Positions 8,370 to 16,883 of a stretch of 64,000 nt of DNA are shown here, one piece after another. The translations under genes were made by a program, and so were the position numbers. The notes beneath the pieces were generated by a model that searched no databases, was not told the origin of the DNA, and saw nothing but the letters and a program-made list of their open reading frames with translations. Position 1 is the first letter of the stretch. Every line of letters starts with the position of its first letter. This stretch comes from Granulicella sp. L56 (lineage in GTDB: Bacteria > Acidobacteriota > Terriglobia > Terriglobales > Acidobacteriaceae), in contig NZ_LMUS01000006.1 in NCBI RefSeq assembly GCF_009765835.1, forward strand, positions 1,694,438 to 1,758,437, read 5' to 3'.

Positions 8370-9374
8370 GTGTGGGTTGAAAAACTTACACTCACACGCG
8401 TGAGAATAAAGATCCTGTTTGCCGCTCTCTTTGCAGCTCTCCTGATGCCCGCGCTCGCCTCGACTGTCTTTGCGCAAGACACCAACGCGTTTCTTGGCCG
8501 TTGGGACATGACGGTTACGCCTGCCGACGGCACGCCTTATCCGCAGTGGATGGAGCTTACGGAGGTTGGCGGAAAGATTGAGGGCAAGGTTCAGCCGAGG
8601 GGCGGTGCGTGGCATCCGATCGTGGGCGCGCATGTGGAGTCGGGCAAACTGATCGTGGAAGTTGGGGAGGCGGGGTCTGGTTCCGCGATCGACTGGGAGC
8701 TGACGTCTCCCAGCGCAGGTACGCTGACCGGCGTGGAGAAGCGCGGCGACACCGATGGCCCGACGCTCGCTGGCGTGAAGGCTCCTTTGCTGGACCGGCC
8801 CGTGCCGAAGAAGTGGACCAAGCCTCGGGCAATCTTCGACGGCAAAGATCTTAAGGGTTGGGAGCCGATTGAGCATGTCGAGAACAACAAATGGGTGGCG
8901 CGCGATGGCGAGCTGGTGAATGACAATCCCGAGGTGCCCGGTCAAAGAATGCGCCCAGCGGCCAACATCATGACGACGGAGAAGTTTCAGGACTTCAAGC
9001 TGCATATCGAAGTGAACTGCCCGGAGGGCGGGAACAGCGGCATCTATCTGCGCGGCCGCTATGAGTTGCAGGTGGGCACCGAGGGCGGCAAGATTCCGTC
9101 GCATGAGATGGGCGCGATCTATAGCTGGTATGCGCCGCCTGCGGGCTCGGCAAATGATCTTGGAAGATGGACGACGTTCGATGTCACGCTGGTGGGCAGG
9201 CATGTGACGGTCTTGCGCGATGGCAAGATGTACCACGATAATGTCGAGCTTCCCGGCCCGACTGGGGGCGCTCTGGATAGCAATGAGGCCGAGCCGGGGC
9301 CGTTCTATCTGCAGGGGGACCACCACGGTGTTATCCAGTACCGCAACATCACGATTTCCGTTCCGAAGAAGTAA
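8370..9374 (+). CDS. secreted DUF1080 (3-keto-disaccharide hydrolase-like) protein
   Basis: This 334-residue protein has an N-terminal signal peptide (IKILFAALFAALLMPALASTVFAQ). The C-terminal two thirds match the DUF1080 concanavalin-like domain: IFDGKDLKGWEP, then EFQDFKLHIEVNCPEGG-type strands, SGIYLRGRYELQV, and the terminal GPFYLQGDHHGVIQYRNI, a hallmark of the family. Some members act on 3-keto-glycosides, so a periplasmic sugar-processing role is plausible but not shown. The segment before it (residues 40-140) looks like an extra beta domain. GTG at 8370 is preferred because AGGAGAGA lies 11 bases upstream; a GTG at 8400 would give a shorter leader. A DUF1801 gene follows closely. Confidence 0.8.
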   Translation: MWVEKLTLTRVRIKILFAALFAALLMPALASTVFAQDTNAFLGRWDMTVTPADGTPYPQWMELTEVGGKIEGKVQPRGGAWHPIVGAHVESGKLIVEVGEAGSGSAIDWELTSPSAGTLTGVEKRGDTDGPTLAGVKAPLLDRPVPKKWTKPRAIFDGKDLKGWEPIEHVENNKWVARDGELVNDNPEVPGQRMRPAANIMTTEKFQDFKLHIEVNCPEGGNSGIYLRGRYELQVGTEGGKIPSHEMGAIYSWYAPPAGSANDLGRWTTFDVTLVGRHVTVLRDGKMYHDNVELPGPTGGALDSNEAEPGPFYLQGDHHGVIQYRNITISVPKK

Positions 9375-9386
9375 GACTTGGAAACG

Positions 9387-9791
9387 ATGATGAGAACGGA
9401 CTTGCTGCGCTTCAACGGTGCTGTCGAACGCGATCCCGCCATCGATGCGTGGATGAAAGAGCACAGCGGTGAATTGGGGGCCATCGCGCGGGAGTGGTTT
9501 GAAAGAATGCGAAGGTGCGGGGACGAAGTCCGGGAGATCCTGCATGACGGCTGTCCGGTCGCATGTCTGGGCGATGCGCCCTTCGGCTACGTCAATGTAT
9601 TCACCTCGCATGTCAACGTGGGGTTCTTTCAGGGGGCAGCGCTGCCGGATCCGGACGGCTTGTTGCAAGGCACCGGCAAGTTTATGCGCCATGTGAAGCT
9701 GAGACCGGGAACAGCCACGGACGCCGCATCGCTCCGCAGGCTGATCGAGGCGGCGTACACGGACATCAAGGCGCGCGTAGAAAACGGCTAG
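9387..9791 (+). CDS. DUF1801 domain protein
   Basis: This protein of about 134 residues carries the DUF1801 (YdhG-like) fold pattern: MKEHSGELGAIAREWFERMR in the front helix, EILHDGCPVACLGDAPFGYVNVF and HVNVGFFQGAALPDPDGLLQGTGKFMRHVKLRPG in the core strands. Biochemical function of the family is not established. A TTG at 9378 could extend it by three codons; ATG at 9387 or 9390 is more likely. It follows the DUF1080 gene by 12 bases on the same strand, suggesting one transcript. Confidence 0.75.
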   Translation: MMRTDLLRFNGAVERDPAIDAWMKEHSGELGAIAREWFERMRRCGDEVREILHDGCPVACLGDAPFGYVNVFTSHVNVGFFQGAALPDPDGLLQGTGKFMRHVKLRPGTATDAASLRRLIEAAYTDIKARVENG

Positions 9792-9835
9792 CTCAGAGAG
9801 GCACATGCTGAAGCCGCTTAGAAGGAGACGCGTGA

Positions 9836-10375
9836 ATGAAAATGAAGGCGGTTCTGATAGTCGGTGTTTCAATGACTGTTCTCTCTGCTTCAGGTCAAGT
9901 ACCGAAGCCCGGCTTCGGTGATGAGGGCTGTCCTGAAACATCCTTGTTCGCTGAGAGCGCAAGCATTTCAGGCGATGACTTCATAGAAGTGCATCGGATG
10001 CACTGCTCTACCAACTGCCCCCTCTACACTGTTCGCGTGTATGGGGACGGCAGGCTGGCATGGCACGGGGACAAAGCCGTGAGTTCAATGGGGGACGCCA
10101 CCGCGAGGGTAGATGCAGGACAGGCTCAAACTCTCATTGCGAATGCCCGGCAATTGGGTTTTGGAGGCCTCTGCGATGAATATGTCATGCGCGCTTTTGA
10201 CGGCTCAGTCTCTATCACTTCACTGAGGATTGGAGGTCGAGTGAAGACCGTTGCCAATGCTGCTCCTAGCAATGCTCCTTCTTGGTTGTACAAGCTAGAC
10301 GAGCAGATTGCAGCCTTGAACGCTGTGCAGAACCTGATTGGGGTGAAGCAGGATCATCCCCAGCCCCAGAGGTAA
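9836..10375 (+). CDS. exported DUF6438-like protein
   Basis: This 179-residue protein has a short signal sequence (KAVLIVGVSMTVLSASGQ). The main part, with IEVHRMHCSTNCPLYTVRVYGDGRLAWHG and a later FGGLCDEYVMRAFDGSVSITSLRIGG, matches the cysteine-containing DUF6438 pattern (CxxxCPxYxVxVxxDG). The two close cysteines plus a third near residue 105 may form disulfides outside the cytoplasm. Role unknown. GAAGGAGAC seven bases before ATG 9836 supports this start. It is the third co-directional gene after DUF1080 and DUF1801. Confidence 0.75.
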   Translation: MKMKAVLIVGVSMTVLSASGQVPKPGFGDEGCPETSLFAESASISGDDFIEVHRMHCSTNCPLYTVRVYGDGRLAWHGDKAVSSMGDATARVDAGQAQTLIANARQLGFGGLCDEYVMRAFDGSVSITSLRIGGRVKTVANAAPSNAPSWLYKLDEQIAALNAVQNLIGVKQDHPQPQR

Positions 10376-10508
10376 ATTAACGCCGAAATCTTGGTTTGCG
10401 GCGAGGAAGCCCACTGCCGAATTAGTCCCGTGATGTCGGCTGCTTCTCCTGATAGTCAACTCAATGAAGCCGTGTGGAGGGTTCCTTCATCTGAAGTGAA
10501 GGACACCT

Positions 10509-10904
10509 ATGCTTGATCACATTTTCATTTCTGTAAGCGAGGTCGAGCGTTCGATTTCGTTCTATACGGCAGCGTTAGCTCCGCTCGGCATCACCAAGCG
10601 CGTTGACTATGACGGCAAAGACGGGCCGCCTGGTCATCCCGACCTGAAAGGGTTTGGGGCAAATGGCCGCATCTTCTTTTGGCTTCGACAGGGTTCGGCC
10701 GACAGCCGTGCCGCGCACATCGGTTTTGTAGCGAAGAGCCCGAGTGAAGTCGATGCCGCCTATGCGGCCGCGATGGCCGCGGGAGCCACGGACAATGGCG
10801 CACCCGGAGCGCGGCTGTACTATGACCCGCGCTACTACGCGGCGAATGTTCTGGACCCGGACGGCTACAGCCTCGAATTCGTCTATAAGAGCTGGCAGCA
10901 CTAA
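10509..10904 (+). CDS. VOC (glyoxalase/bleomycin-resistance) superfamily protein
   Basis: This 131-residue single-unit VOC protein has the LDHIFISVSEVERSISFYTAAL start with its metal-type His, and ends YYAANVLDPDGYSLEFVYK with the typical Glu. An AHIGFVAKSPSEVDAAYAAAMAAGA helix-strand unit lies between. Members bind metals and small molecules; the substrate cannot be told from sequence. It overlaps the convergent ADOP permease gene by four bases at the stop codons. Confidence 0.85.
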   Translation: MLDHIFISVSEVERSISFYTAALAPLGITKRVDYDGKDGPPGHPDLKGFGANGRIFFWLRQGSADSRAAHIGFVAKSPSEVDAAYAAAMAAGATDNGAPGARLYYDPRYYAANVLDPDGYSLEFVYKSWQH

Positions 10905-13621
10905 TCTGTTCTGAGCGCGCGCACCGGATCGACTGACGCCGCACGGCGCGCGGGAATTATCCCCGCCACGCAGGCCGCCGCCAGCAGTATCCCCACCGCC
11001 GCCACCAATGCACCGTTGCTTACCGTCGTTAGTTCGTACAGTTGTGACTTGACCAGCGTGACTCCGTAGAAGGCCACAGGGATGCCGATGGCGAGCCCGA
11101 GCAGTGTCTGCAACAACGCGCTGCGAAGGATCATTGCTACGACTCCGCTGCGATCTGCACCGAGTGCCATGCGGATGCCAATCTCGCTCGTCCTCCGCGC
11201 CACTGTGTACGAAGTCACCCCATAGAGGCCAACCGTTGCCAACAGGAGCGCGAGGCCGCCGAACAGCGTCATCAAGGTCGACAACATCTGCTCGTGCGTG
11301 AATCTGCCTGCGATCTGTGCATCGAAGGTCTCGAATTTCTGCATGGCCAGATTGGGATTGATCTCCATCAGCGTCCGCCGCGCAATCGACTCCATATCGC
11401 TTATTGGATGTGCCGTCTCCACCACAATGGCGCCTGCGTATCCTGCTTCGGATGGCTGGGTCAGAGGCCCGAAATACATGGGGTGCGCCCCGTTCCAGCG
11501 CACGTCGGTATAAGACGTTCCTTGGACTACGCCTACAATCTCGTAAGGCTTGGCAGGGTCTCCTCCAGCAGTAAAGCGGTGTCCGATCGGGTTCTCTCCC
11601 GGCTTGAAGAGCGCTTTCACAAAGTCCTCGTTGACCACGGCAACATGCGGCGAAGTAGCCGTGTCCTGCACGGTGATTCCGCGTCCCATCAGCACACGCG
11701 TTCCCACCGAATCGAAGTACTCCGAATTCACGATGATGTTCGTAGCAGACTTGTGCAGGTTCGGCTGCCCCACCAATTGGATTCCGTAGCCGTCATTGTT
11801 GCCTTCCATCGGCGTATAGGTGCTTACGCCTACTTTCACCACGTCCGAAATTGCATGAAACCGCTCTTCAAGGAGGCGGTAAAGCGCGTTCACCTGCTCA
11901 TCCTTATATCCCGCCGCTTGTGCGTTGATATGGACGATATAACGGTTCTTTGACTGCAGCTTCATGTCCGTATGCTGGAGCCTGCCAAGGCTCTGCGAAA
12001 ACAGAGCCGCGCCCACCAGAAGCACAACCGACAACGCTGCCTGCAGCACCACCAGCCCGCGTTGCAGCAGTGAAGCGCCGCCGGTCGTCGTCCGCGTGCC
12101 GTTGCGTAAGGCATCGGCTGGCGGAGCTTTGGCGCCTATCAGCGCCGGAGCCAAGCCAAACAGTACGCCTGTCGCCATCGACACGCACATCGCAAATAAC
12201 AGCACCTCCGTCGAAGGACGGGAGCTGATCGGCACATGCTGATCGCCGGGAAACGCGAGCATCAGCAACAGTCGTGCTCCGCCGTACGAAACCGCCAGGG
12301 CCGTGATGCCGCCTACCCCCGCCAGCAGCAGGTTCTCCGTGAGCAACTGCCGAACAATCCTCGAACGCATCGCGCCCAATGCCGTCCGCACGCTCATCTC
12401 CGTCTTCCGCTGCATCCCACGCACCAGCAAAAGGTTGGCAATGTTGGCGCACGCAATCATCAGCACCAGTGCGGCGATCCATATCAGCAGCTTCAGATTG
12501 GAAGCGTAGTTTTCCTGCATCGACTGCGTGCCTGCACCACCTGCGGTCAGCACTAAATGCGTCTTTGCGATATCTGCGGCGGAAAAGTCAGGGTATGTCG
12601 CGTACACGCGCTTGAGTTGCGCGCTTAACTTCTCCTGCAACGGAGCCAGCGCAACTCCCGGCTTCACCCGCCCGATGATGTCCAGCCAATTCTGCGCCGG
12701 GTCACGCATACTCTTTCCACCGGCCTCATCGGGCATGGTTGCAATCGGCAGGTAGAAATCGGGTGGCGTACTCGAGATGCGATCACCGTAGAAACCTTCG
12801 GGCGCCACACCGACCACCGTTACCGCCTTTGTATTCATCCAGAAGGTGCTGCCGACGACCGAATCATCGCCGTTGTAGACGCCCCTCCATGTCGCATAAC
12901 TCATCACCGCAACCAGTGGTGCACCAGCAACATCATCCGTGTCGGAGAGGAGCCGTCCCGTTACAGGCTGCAGCCCAAACATGCGGAAGTAGTTTCCAGA
13001 GACGAACTCTCCCATCCGCGGCTTTGGAGCGTCCTGGCCTCCATCACGCCGTATGACAACGGGCCGATTCTCGAACCCCGCCTGCATCGCCGCCAGCTCT
13101 TCAAACTCCGGCGTATTCTTCTTCATCTGCTGATAGGTGTCGGTCGAAAACATGCTGTAGTCTCCGTCCTGGTTCGGCCCGGAGTTCTGGCAGCAGTCGG
13201 CACGGTCGCCAACTCGCACCAGCGCCCTGGGATCGACCACCGGCAGGTTCTTCAGCAGCACCGCTTTCACCAGCGTAAAAATGGCCGCATTCGCGCCAAT
13301 CCCCAGCGCCAGGGTGAGGATCACGGTCACCGTAAATCCCGGAGCCTTCCACAACTGCCGCAGTGCGAAACGCGCATCCTGCATCAGGCCCTCCAACCAT
13401 CCCCATCCCCACGCCGTATAGCTCTTCTCCTTGAGTGAGGTTGGATTGCCGAATCTGCGATACGCCGCGCGGCGTGACTCGGACGAAGCTACCCCTTCGT
13501 CTGTCTGCTCCTGCTCTCGCAGCTCCAAATGCAGACGCATCTCTTCTTCCAGATCTGCCTGAAACTGCTTCCGGTAAAACAACATGCGCAAACGGCGCAG
13601 CACTTCATGGATTTTGTTCAT
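10901..13621 (-). CDS. second ADOP-type ABC transporter permease
   Basis: This 906-residue protein has the same architecture as the 5006-7675 gene: an N-terminal helical part (QADLEEEMRLHLELREQEQTDEG), a first membrane segment in FTVTVILTLALGIGANAAIFTLVKAVLLKNLPV, a large periplasmic domain, LMIACANIANLLLVRGMQRKTEMSVRTALGA, and a second half ending RTSEIGIRMALGADRSGVV...RRAASVDPVRALRTD. The sequence differs widely from the first permease, so this is an old paralogue rather than a recent duplication. No ATPase gene is adjacent. It starts 10 bases after the upstream padR stop and is presumably co-transcribed with it. Confidence 0.88.
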   Translation of the reverse strand: MNKIHEVLRRLRMLFYRKQFQADLEEEMRLHLELREQEQTDEGVASSESRRAAYRRFGNPTSLKEKSYTAWGWGWLEGLMQDARFALRQLWKAPGFTVTVILTLALGIGANAAIFTLVKAVLLKNLPVVDPRALVRVGDRADCCQNSGPNQDGDYSMFSTDTYQQMKKNTPEFEELAAMQAGFENRPVVIRRDGGQDAPKPRMGEFVSGNYFRMFGLQPVTGRLLSDTDDVAGAPLVAVMSYATWRGVYNGDDSVVGSTFWMNTKAVTVVGVAPEGFYGDRISSTPPDFYLPIATMPDEAGGKSMRDPAQNWLDIIGRVKPGVALAPLQEKLSAQLKRVYATYPDFSAADIAKTHLVLTAGGAGTQSMQENYASNLKLLIWIAALVLMIACANIANLLLVRGMQRKTEMSVRTALGAMRSRIVRQLLTENLLLAGVGGITALAVSYGGARLLLMLAFPGDQHVPISSRPSTEVLLFAMCVSMATGVLFGLAPALIGAKAPPADALRNGTRTTTGGASLLQRGLVVLQAALSVVLLVGAALFSQSLGRLQHTDMKLQSKNRYIVHINAQAAGYKDEQVNALYRLLEERFHAISDVVKVGVSTYTPMEGNNDGYGIQLVGQPNLHKSATNIIVNSEYFDSVGTRVLMGRGITVQDTATSPHVAVVNEDFVKALFKPGENPIGHRFTAGGDPAKPYEIVGVVQGTSYTDVRWNGAHPMYFGPLTQPSEAGYAGAIVVETAHPISDMESIARRTLMEINPNLAMQKFETFDAQIAGRFTHEQMLSTLMTLFGGLALLLATVGLYGVTSYTVARRTSEIGIRMALGADRSGVVAMILRSALLQTLLGLAIGIPVAFYGVTLVKSQLYELTTVSNGALVAAVGILLAAACVAGIIPARRAASVDPVRALRTD

Positions 13622-13631
13622 CGCTCGCTCC

Positions 13632-13961
13632 TTACGCTGCCTGGATCACGCGTCCAATAGCCCCCATCACGCGCTCGAACTGCGAGATCTCCAACGCCAA
13701 TTGCCTGCTCCCCACGGCCGTCAGCCTGTAGTAGCGCGCACGCCGGTTTCCGGCTGTCGTGCCCCATTCCGCCGTCACCCAGCCTTTGATCAACATTCGC
13801 TGGAGCGCCGGATACAACGATCCCTCTTCGACCTGCAGCACCTCGTCCGAAGTGCGCTGAATCGAATTGGCAATCTCATATCCATGCAGCTCGCCATGAC
13901 GCGCCAGCGTCTTCAGAATCAACAGATAAAGCGTACCCGGCGGAATCTCATCACGGTTCAA
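13632..13961 (-). CDS. PadR family transcriptional regulator (second module)
   Basis: The protein reads from the IPPGTLYLLILKTLARHGELHGYEIANSI recognition domain through EGSLYPALQRMLIKGWVTAEWG to a basic wing (NRRARYYRLTAVGSRQL). I place the start at TTG 13961, giving 109 residues like the first PadR, because GGAGAGG lies six bases upstream and the longer frame to 14036 runs through a palindromic promoter region. It represses, by family analogy, its own operon with the permease downstream. Two palindromes at 13995-14009 and 14029-14043 are likely binding sites. Confidence 0.88.
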   Translation of the reverse strand: MNRDEIPPGTLYLLILKTLARHGELHGYEIANSIQRTSDEVLQVEEGSLYPALQRMLIKGWVTAEWGTTAGNRRARYYRLTAVGSRQLALEISQFERVMGAIGRVIQAA

Positions 13962-13994
13962 ACGACACCTCTCCGACCAAACAAAAACGTTTGA

Positions 13995-14043
13995 CATAGT
14001 CAGACTATGCCAACAACACGCTACTGCCATAGCCAAACTATGT
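13995..14043. promoter_or_regulatory. paired operator candidates of the second PadR module
   Basis: CATAGTCAGACTATG at 13995-14009 is a perfect 7-1-7 palindrome. CATAGCCAAACTATG at 14029-14043 is a near-copy one third of a kilobase helix turn set away (34 bases centre to centre). Read leftward, TTGACA overlaps the second copy (minus strand), consistent with a -35 box covered by the repressor. Confidence 0.65.
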
Positions 14044-14142
14044 CAAGAGAGGGAATGCTGCTGCTGCGACTCCGGCATTCATCACTCAGTTTGGTAATGA
14101 CAAGCCCGGCTTGTGAGTCGTTATGCGGTCAAAAGTACTGTT

Positions 14143-14583
14143 TTAGGGCCTGACTTCAGGGGGCTGTTGCTTTTCGATGGCCTTTTGGATGGCGCGGAAG
14201 ACGTTGGCTACCTCGCGGTCTAGAGTGGCGAAGTCGAGGTCGATGACGCTGCGGCGGGGGTGGAGGATGACGTCGACGGGAGCGTCGAGGGTGGCGAGGT
14301 TTTTACGGACGGCCTCTCTCATGCGGCGCTTGATGCGGTTGCGGTCGACGGCCTTGCCCATGACCTTGCCCACGGTGAGGCCGACGCGGGGGCTGGTGGG
14401 GTCGGCGTTGCGCAGCGGGGTACCGTCGGGGCCGAGCTGGGGGCGGAGGGTGAAGAAGTAGCTCATCTGCTTGGCGAACTGCTTGCGGCTGGCGTTGTAG
14501 ACGCTCTGGTAATCGGCGTGTTTGCGCAGGCGGAAGGTGATGGCGGCTTTGGCTTTGCCGGGGTTGGCCGCGGTGGAGGGCAT
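14143..14583 (-). CDS. rnpA: ribonuclease P protein component
   Basis: This 146-residue protein is the protein subunit of RNase P, which matures tRNA 5' ends with the RNA subunit. It shows FRLRKHADYQSVYNASRKQF at the start, then RVGLTVGKVMGKAVDRNRIKRRMREAVR, which includes the signature RNR motif, and VDVILHPRRSVIDLDFATLDREV. About 15 extra residues precede the usual start and an insert lies near residue 52 (GPDGTPLRNADPTSP). It lies downstream of rpmH as expected but is separated from it by 867 bases holding repeats and a small ORF. Confidence 0.96.
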   Translation of the reverse strand: MPSTAANPGKAKAAITFRLRKHADYQSVYNASRKQFAKQMSYFFTLRPQLGPDGTPLRNADPTSPRVGLTVGKVMGKAVDRNRIKRRMREAVRKNLATLDAPVDVILHPRRSVIDLDFATLDREVANVFRAIQKAIEKQQPPEVRP

Positions 14584-14696
14584 GGCTTGATTTTAGTGCG
14601 GATTGGGTGTGTGGGACTCAAGGCTTAACACCGATTGCCACCGATCGCACCGATTTAAAGACGATGCGACCGCGGATTGACGCGGGGGAATGCGGA

Positions 14697-14803
14697 TATA
14701 GCGGTTCTCCTCCAGATGTAGTTTTGGTGATTCGAGCAAAACACAGATTCCCTTCGGGAATGACAAACGAAGGAAGTTACACCTGAGAGGAGATAGCTAT
14801 AGA
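14697..14803 (+). repeat. family B repeat, full-length copy (B1)
   Basis: It begins near AGCGGTTCTCCTCCAGATGT, has the core hairpin ATTCCCTTCGGGAAT within GCAAAACACAGATTCCC, and ends ACACCTGAGAGGAGATA. It abuts family A copy A5. Confidence 0.8.
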
Positions 14804-14819
14804 AGGAATGGCAAGGGCG

Positions 14820-14865
14820 AAATACAGGGGTCTCTCCACTGCGCTTCGCTTCGGTCGAGATGACA
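14820..14865 (+). repeat. family A repeat, single copy (A5)
   Basis: The standard copy is followed by two decayed tails (GGTCGAGATGACGTGCC near 14890 and AGTTGAGATGGTGTGC near 14929), so tail duplication is also seen here. Confidence 0.8.
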
Positions 14866-15013
14866 TATCTTCGGGGCTGAGCTGGCTCGGTCGAGATGAC
14901 GTGCCTGGGGGCACATCGCTCTGAGGCAGTTGAGATGGTGTGCGATTTTGGGCTGCGGGACGAAGCGAAGCCCGCCGGTGGGGACGGGCTTCGCGCTAGG
15001 GGGAGGGCGATTT

Positions 15014-15184
15014 CTATTTGTTGCCGGTGTGAGTGGGCGGTGTGCCCTTTGGCGGCGGAGCCATCTGGCCACCGGGTGGCATGGCCTGGCCGGTCTGGCC
15101 AGTCTTCGCCTGCTGTCCGCTCTGGGACGGCTGCCCGCCCTTGTGCGACATGTCGCGGGGGGACGGTGGTCTCTGTTTGTCCAT
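15014..15184 (-). CDS. small Pro/Gln/Gly-rich protein between rpmH and rnpA
   Basis: This 56-residue ORF runs MDKQRPPSPRDMSHKGGQPS, then a region rich in Gln, Gly, Pro and Met, ending PPTHTGNK before TAG. AAGGAG lies seven bases upstream of its ATG, a better ribosome site than most in this window. Composition is very low in hydrophobic residues, so it is probably disordered and soluble. It sits on the rpmH-rnpA strand between the two and would be co-transcribed with them. I know no family for it. The overlapping longer frame reads through both repeat families and is not credible. Confidence 0.55.
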   Translation of the reverse strand: MDKQRPPSPRDMSHKGGQPSQSGQQAKTGQTGQAMPPGGQMAPPPKGTPPTHTGNK

Positions 15185-15449
15185 GGTGCTTCTCCTTCAA
15201 TACCGGCCAGCGCTCTTCTTCCGCGTACGCGGAGCCGGTATGGAGGAGTTGGATGCCGGGGCGCAACAGGAGTTGCCCCTTGCGAGCGGGCCGCTGAAGG
15301 GGGAAAGGACTCAGAATTGAAGAGTATTGATAAAGCAGGCGGTTAGACTTTGGGCGGCTTCGACGGCGTTGTGCCTTGGGTCTGGGTGGCTTTATGGCGG
15401 GACCTGAAATGGATCCAGTTCCCGCCTCTTCAAAGCAATTTCGGTAAGA

Positions 15450-15605
15450 CTAGTCGCGGAAACCGGCGCTGACGGCGATCTTGTGACGGCCCTTGGCGCG
15501 GCGGCGATTGAGGACGGCGGCACCAGCCTTGGTCTTCATGCGGGTGAGAAAGCCGTGGGTCTTGGCGCGGTGGCGGCGGTTGGGTTGAAAGGTACGCTTC
15601 GGCAT
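15450..15605 (-). CDS. rpmH: 50S ribosomal protein L34
   Basis: The 51-residue product starts [20 protein letters not shown] and continues [20 protein letters not shown], the nearly invariant L34 sequence, then a short tail [16 protein letters not shown] lies nine bases before ATG 15605. L34 binds 23S rRNA in the large subunit. It heads the usual rpmH-rnpA-yidD-yidC order. Upstream on the minus strand TATACT (within 15675-15685) is a probable -10 box. A TTTTTCACA sequence at 15693-15701 fits the DnaA-box consensus TTWTNCACA. Confidence 0.97.
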   Translation of the reverse strand: MPKRTFQPNRRHRAKTHGFLTRMKTKAGAAVLNRRRAKGRHKIAVSAGFRD

Positions 15606-15779
15606 GACAAAAAACTCCTGCGGCGGGAACTACGGTTCCTGCTCAAACTTTAGGGTGTTGCAACAATCTCTGAGTATACCTGATGGGACGGGTTTTTCAC
15701 AGGGGTTGGTGGGTTTACCAAAAGGACGTTTGAATTCAGAAGAAGCTGTGATTGCGGAAGCTGTGCGTGGCTTAAGTTG

Positions 15780-16826
15780 CTATTGTTTGCCAATACCAAG
15801 ATGACTCGCAATTGCCAAGGACATGTCTCGCACCGGCGCATCATCCTCATTCGAAAGGATAATGATGAGCAGGTGTAGGTCAGGATAGCGTGCTTCAAAA
15901 GCAGCAAAACCGGGATCACCACCTTCGTGATAGATCCTACGGACAGGCCGGTCATCTACAAACCACCCAAAACCATAGTTCCCCGGAGGATGAGCGGTGA
16001 ACATCTCCCTGAGAGAGTAAGCATTCAGAAATCCCGGAGCATTCAAAGCGTGGTTCCACAGAAGGAGATCGCCGGTTGTTGTGTAGATACCACCTGCGCC
16101 GATCTCCAGAGAGCGATCAAAATAGTCCCTGTGTCGTAGCGTGCCGTTTTCCCTCGTGTAGCCCTCTGTCATCTTGGGGACGATCGTGAGCGTCGGCACG
16201 AATCCTGAATGCGTCATCCCTAGTGGCTTGAAGATGTGGTCGGAAAGATATGCGCCATACGACTCACCCGATAGCTTCTCGATAATGTAGGCCAGAAGAT
16301 AGTATTCGGTGTTTGTATAAGCCCATTTCGTTCCTGGCGATGCCACAAGTGGTCTGTTTCGAAACGTCTGGATCAGCTCCTCGGGGGTGTAAGGAACGGC
16401 GATGCCTTTGGTGAAATCCTCTAGCTTATTGTTCGGCAGTCCGGACGTATGGGTGAGCAGTTCCTGAATCGTAATCGCTTGCCAGGCTGCAGGGGATTGG
16501 GCGTAGTACTTGCTGACGTGGTCATCGACCGAGAGCTTGCCCGCCTCTGCAAGCTGAAGAATCGCCACAGCGGTGAACTGCTTCGTCAGAGAAGCGATTT
16601 CAAAACGACTGTCCTGGTCGTTTGGAACCTTCCAGCTCTCGTCTGCCAACCCGTAACTCTTCTCAAGAAGTACCTGCCCGTCACGTTCGACGAGTATATT
16701 CCCACGGAAATGCTGTGCTGGTGGAAGGTCTTTCAAGTAGGCGTTCGTCCAGCTTTCAAGGTCATTGGCCTGTGCTTGAAGAACCGTGCAACTAAGCAGA
16801 AAGACGCCAAGGAGCAGAGTTTTCAT
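15780..16826 (-). CDS. serine hydrolase, beta-lactamase class C family
   Basis: This protein of about 348 residues has a signal peptide ([20 protein letters not shown]). Active-site motifs are SLTK (Ser-x-x-Lys, about residue 80), the YTN triad in [20 protein letters not shown], and HEGG near the C-terminus in place of KTG/HxG. The order SxxK-YxN-HxG defines the class C beta-lactamase/DD-peptidase/esterase group. These proteins are usually esterases or D-amino-peptide hydrolases, so drug resistance is not implied. ATG 16826 is taken because the longer frame to 18086 runs through family A repeats. It is divergent from the aldo/keto reductase with a 57-base shared promoter region. Confidence 0.9.
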   Translation of the reverse strand: MKTLLLGVFLLSCTVLQAQANDLESWTNAYLKDLPPAQHFRGNILVERDGQVLLEKSYGLADESWKVPNDQDSRFEIASLTKQFTAVAILQLAEAGKLSVDDHVSKYYAQSPAAWQAITIQELLTHTSGLPNNKLEDFTKGIAVPYTPEELIQTFRNRPLVASPGTKWAYTNTEYYLLAYIIEKLSGESYGAYLSDHIFKPLGMTHSGFVPTLTIVPKMTEGYTRENGTLRHRDYFDRSLEIGAGGIYTTTGDLLLWNHALNAPGFLNAYSLREMFTAHPPGNYGFGWFVDDRPVRRIYHEGGDPGFAAFEARYPDLHLLIIILSNEDDAPVRDMSLAIASHLGIGKQ

Positions 16827-16883
16827 GCGCCCATAATATGCCAATGCGATGTACCATTCTGGGCGGTGAGGCATCCAATTTTT

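Noticed and set aside
14655..15266. 203-residue minus-strand ORF between rpmH and rnpA
   Set aside because: Much of its translation is family A and B repeat (SGETPVF, RESVFCSN), and it overlaps the better-supported 56-residue ORF in another frame.
16449..16883. N-terminal extension of the aldo/keto reductase
   Set aside because: It lies antisense within the beta-lactamase-like gene and across the divergent promoter; the family starts at 16884.
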